From: Brachypodius melanocephalos
Taxonomy: Eukaryota; Chordata; Aves; Passeriformes; Pycnonotidae
Reading direction: 5' to 3'
Assembly: GCA_013398615.1 (NCBI GenBank)
Contig: VZSR01003806.1
Coordinates: 2,997,094 to 3,061,093 of the forward strand
Length of the DNA stretch: 64,000 nt
Positions 62,161 through 64,000 of the stretch are shown here, piece by piece. Each line of letters begins with the position of its first letter. The stretch's first letter is position 1. A program made the translations under genes and the position numbers. The notes beneath the pieces are model-generated. The model had not been told where the DNA came from. It searched no databases and saw only the letters and a list, made by a program, of their open reading frames with translations.

Positions 62161-64000
62161 AAAAAATTTGTGAATTAAAAGCATAGATTACTGAGATAAT
62201 AATTATATATAATGCAAATTCCAGGGAATAGCAGGTGATATTTCTCCTTGCTGCTCTGGAATTGTACTTAAGACTTATGTGTGAAGCCTGTGGATTTTAA
62301 ACATTTTGATGCCTATACTTGTACTGCAGAAGCAAATCCACTAAACATGTAATATAGAGTAATAGTCATTCCATGCATTTTTGCTACAAAGAAACTAATT
62401 GTCATTAAAAATTAAAGTTTATGGTTTTATGCTAGGGCTTGGCAACAAAACTCTCCCAATGGCCTGCTTTATTCTACTGTGTGGGAGTCACATAGATACA
62501 AAGATATTCAGTTCAAAAAATACAAACAAGGCAAAAGAGGGTGTTTCAAGTATAAAAGTTACCACAACAAAAATTAAAAAGGAACCGTCCTAGCTGTTTA
62601 CCTGCATTTATGGTACTGGTATCACAGATCTTTCCTGCTGTGAAGTGAACTTGTAGCAGAAGTTGTGAATCATTACTTCAACTATCCAGGAAGTTACTTA
62701 ATGGTTTATAATTTATTAGTAGTTTGGCTTTTAGAAACTATTTGATAAATCAAATTTTAAATTTATTAATATCTAAAAATAAACATCACCTATATAAATG
62801 GGAAAAATGGAAGTCTCCACTGTGTAAGGATCAGAGTCTGAAAATATTTTTGGTATTACACGTCAAACAAGGCTTTTATACATTTGCCACTTTGGAGAAG
62901 CTGAGACTCTAGACATAAGTAGCACTCTGTCATGGAAGGAGATCCACCGAGATGAATCAGATATCTGATAATTCATCATTTTCCCTGCCCAGGTGAGAGT
63001 TGCCCTGAAAACTGGGAACAAGACATAATTTTTCCAACAGCTGCTTTGTTGTTCTATGTAAGTTAATTCCATTTAGTCACCTTTTGGCCCAACACATGAA
63101 CTGAAGCAGCAGCACTACAAAATTTATGCATAGGCAGAACTGGGATATTTCACTGCTGATGGACAACTGCAAGTGACAGCAGAAAACCAGAAAAGGATGG
63201 ATTATTTTTAGGAATACTTATTTCATAGATTTAGGCTATACAATTCTTTCATGCAAAGAGAACAGAGAAGGATGCCTGTGCCTCATTCATGCCCTTGGCG
63301 ATGTTTGATAGCACAGGGGGATATAGATTGCAGAACACAAAGTGACTACCCACATCTCCTTCCCCAATGAGCAGGCATTCTTATGGAAATAATAGCTTTC
63401 TCTTTAAGACATAAATATTACCCATGTTTCATTCAATGTTGAACAGTAGGATAGTTTATTGCAAGCCCTAGTCATCTGGAGAGATTTTGCTGAAGGTAGG
63501 ATAAAACAAGAATAAGTCTCAGTAAGCAGGTTATAATTTTTTCAGTACCAGTTAAACAGTTATGCTTCTGGTGGTGATTTTTAAGGAGGGAGATCATCAT
63601 TTGTGCAGTCAGTTTTTGAGAATATAAAATTGGAAGAGTGGTAGGACAGTTTTAATCTGGGAGCTGATGATACCACCCTGTTAAAACCATGTAGCTTCAA
63701 TGCATTGCTCTAATCTTTGATCAGTTTAGTGTGTACGTACCGCTAGATGACCCAAAGATGCACACAGAGAAAGGATATTTTTGATACCTATTGAAGTGGA
63801 AAGACAGAGCTAAAAAACACAAAAATACATCTATTTCTCTGCAGTCCAGGCTCCTCCAGTGAAGTGGGAGGAGTCAAGGGAGCCTGGGGAATCCCCAGGA
63901 GTGTCAGGAAGCTGGCAGTCATAAAATACCTGATACACTTTTGGGGATAACTTAAACTGAGCACTGGGGATGACAGTGCTGTCTCACCTCTTGAGAGACA
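62161..64000. other. AT-rich non-coding sequence
   Basis: Nothing recognised. Short open frames (62-69 codons) are motif-free. Confidence 0.65.

Overview
The window looks like AT-rich, gene-free nuclear DNA from a bird, most likely a passerine. The bird assignment rests on at least seven CR1 LINE copies with the usual 5' truncation and 3' ends close to ATTCTGTG octamers, plus avian-type LTRs. The passerine assignment rests mainly on one short element near 13.8 kb, which joins a tRNA-Ile-like head to a CR1-like tail. That is the architecture of TguSINE1-type SINEs, known from zebra finch and other passerines. I found no host protein-coding exon, rRNA or tRNA gene that I can defend. The open frames are short, lack family motifs, or lie inside or antisense to repeats. 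The window is best read as intergenic sequence or the inside of a very large intron.

Layout. From 1 to 13.7 kb there is AT-rich unique sequence with a compound polypyrimidine microsatellite (1.36-1.57 kb), an (AAAT)n tract and homopolymers. From 13.7 to 15 kb lie the SINE on the minus strand and a CR1 tail on the plus strand. An isolated GC- and CpG-rich patch sits at 18.9-19.0 kb. A roughly 1 kb CR1 copy (24.64-25.64 kb) keeps a decayed stretch of reverse transcriptase and the ORF2 C-terminus. Two CR1 tails lie tail to tail at 32.0-32.4 kb. The most informative locus is 36.45-38.28 kb, where an LTR retroelement is inserted in an older minus-strand CR1. Both edges are exact and flanked by a 5-bp duplication (AGTTG). 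The element has a 1.45-kb LTR with TATA and AATAAA signals and an 18/18 tRNA-Ile primer-binding site, but almost no internal region. From 38.3 to 55.7 kb there is mostly unique DNA with a G-quadruplex motif, a small CRE/E-box cluster and a short hairpin. From 55.7 to 62.2 kb is a repeat-dense block with three certain and one possible CR1 fragment, an ERVK-like solo LTR with its own TATA and AATAAA, and a diverged 80-bp direct repeat. The last 2 kb are featureless.

Nothing here works together as a pathway. The biological content is retroelement history: CR1 insertion, SINE insertion, an LTR element landing in a CR1 and then collapsing, and a later solo LTR. All family names come from recognition by eye and were not checked with a repeat-masking search.
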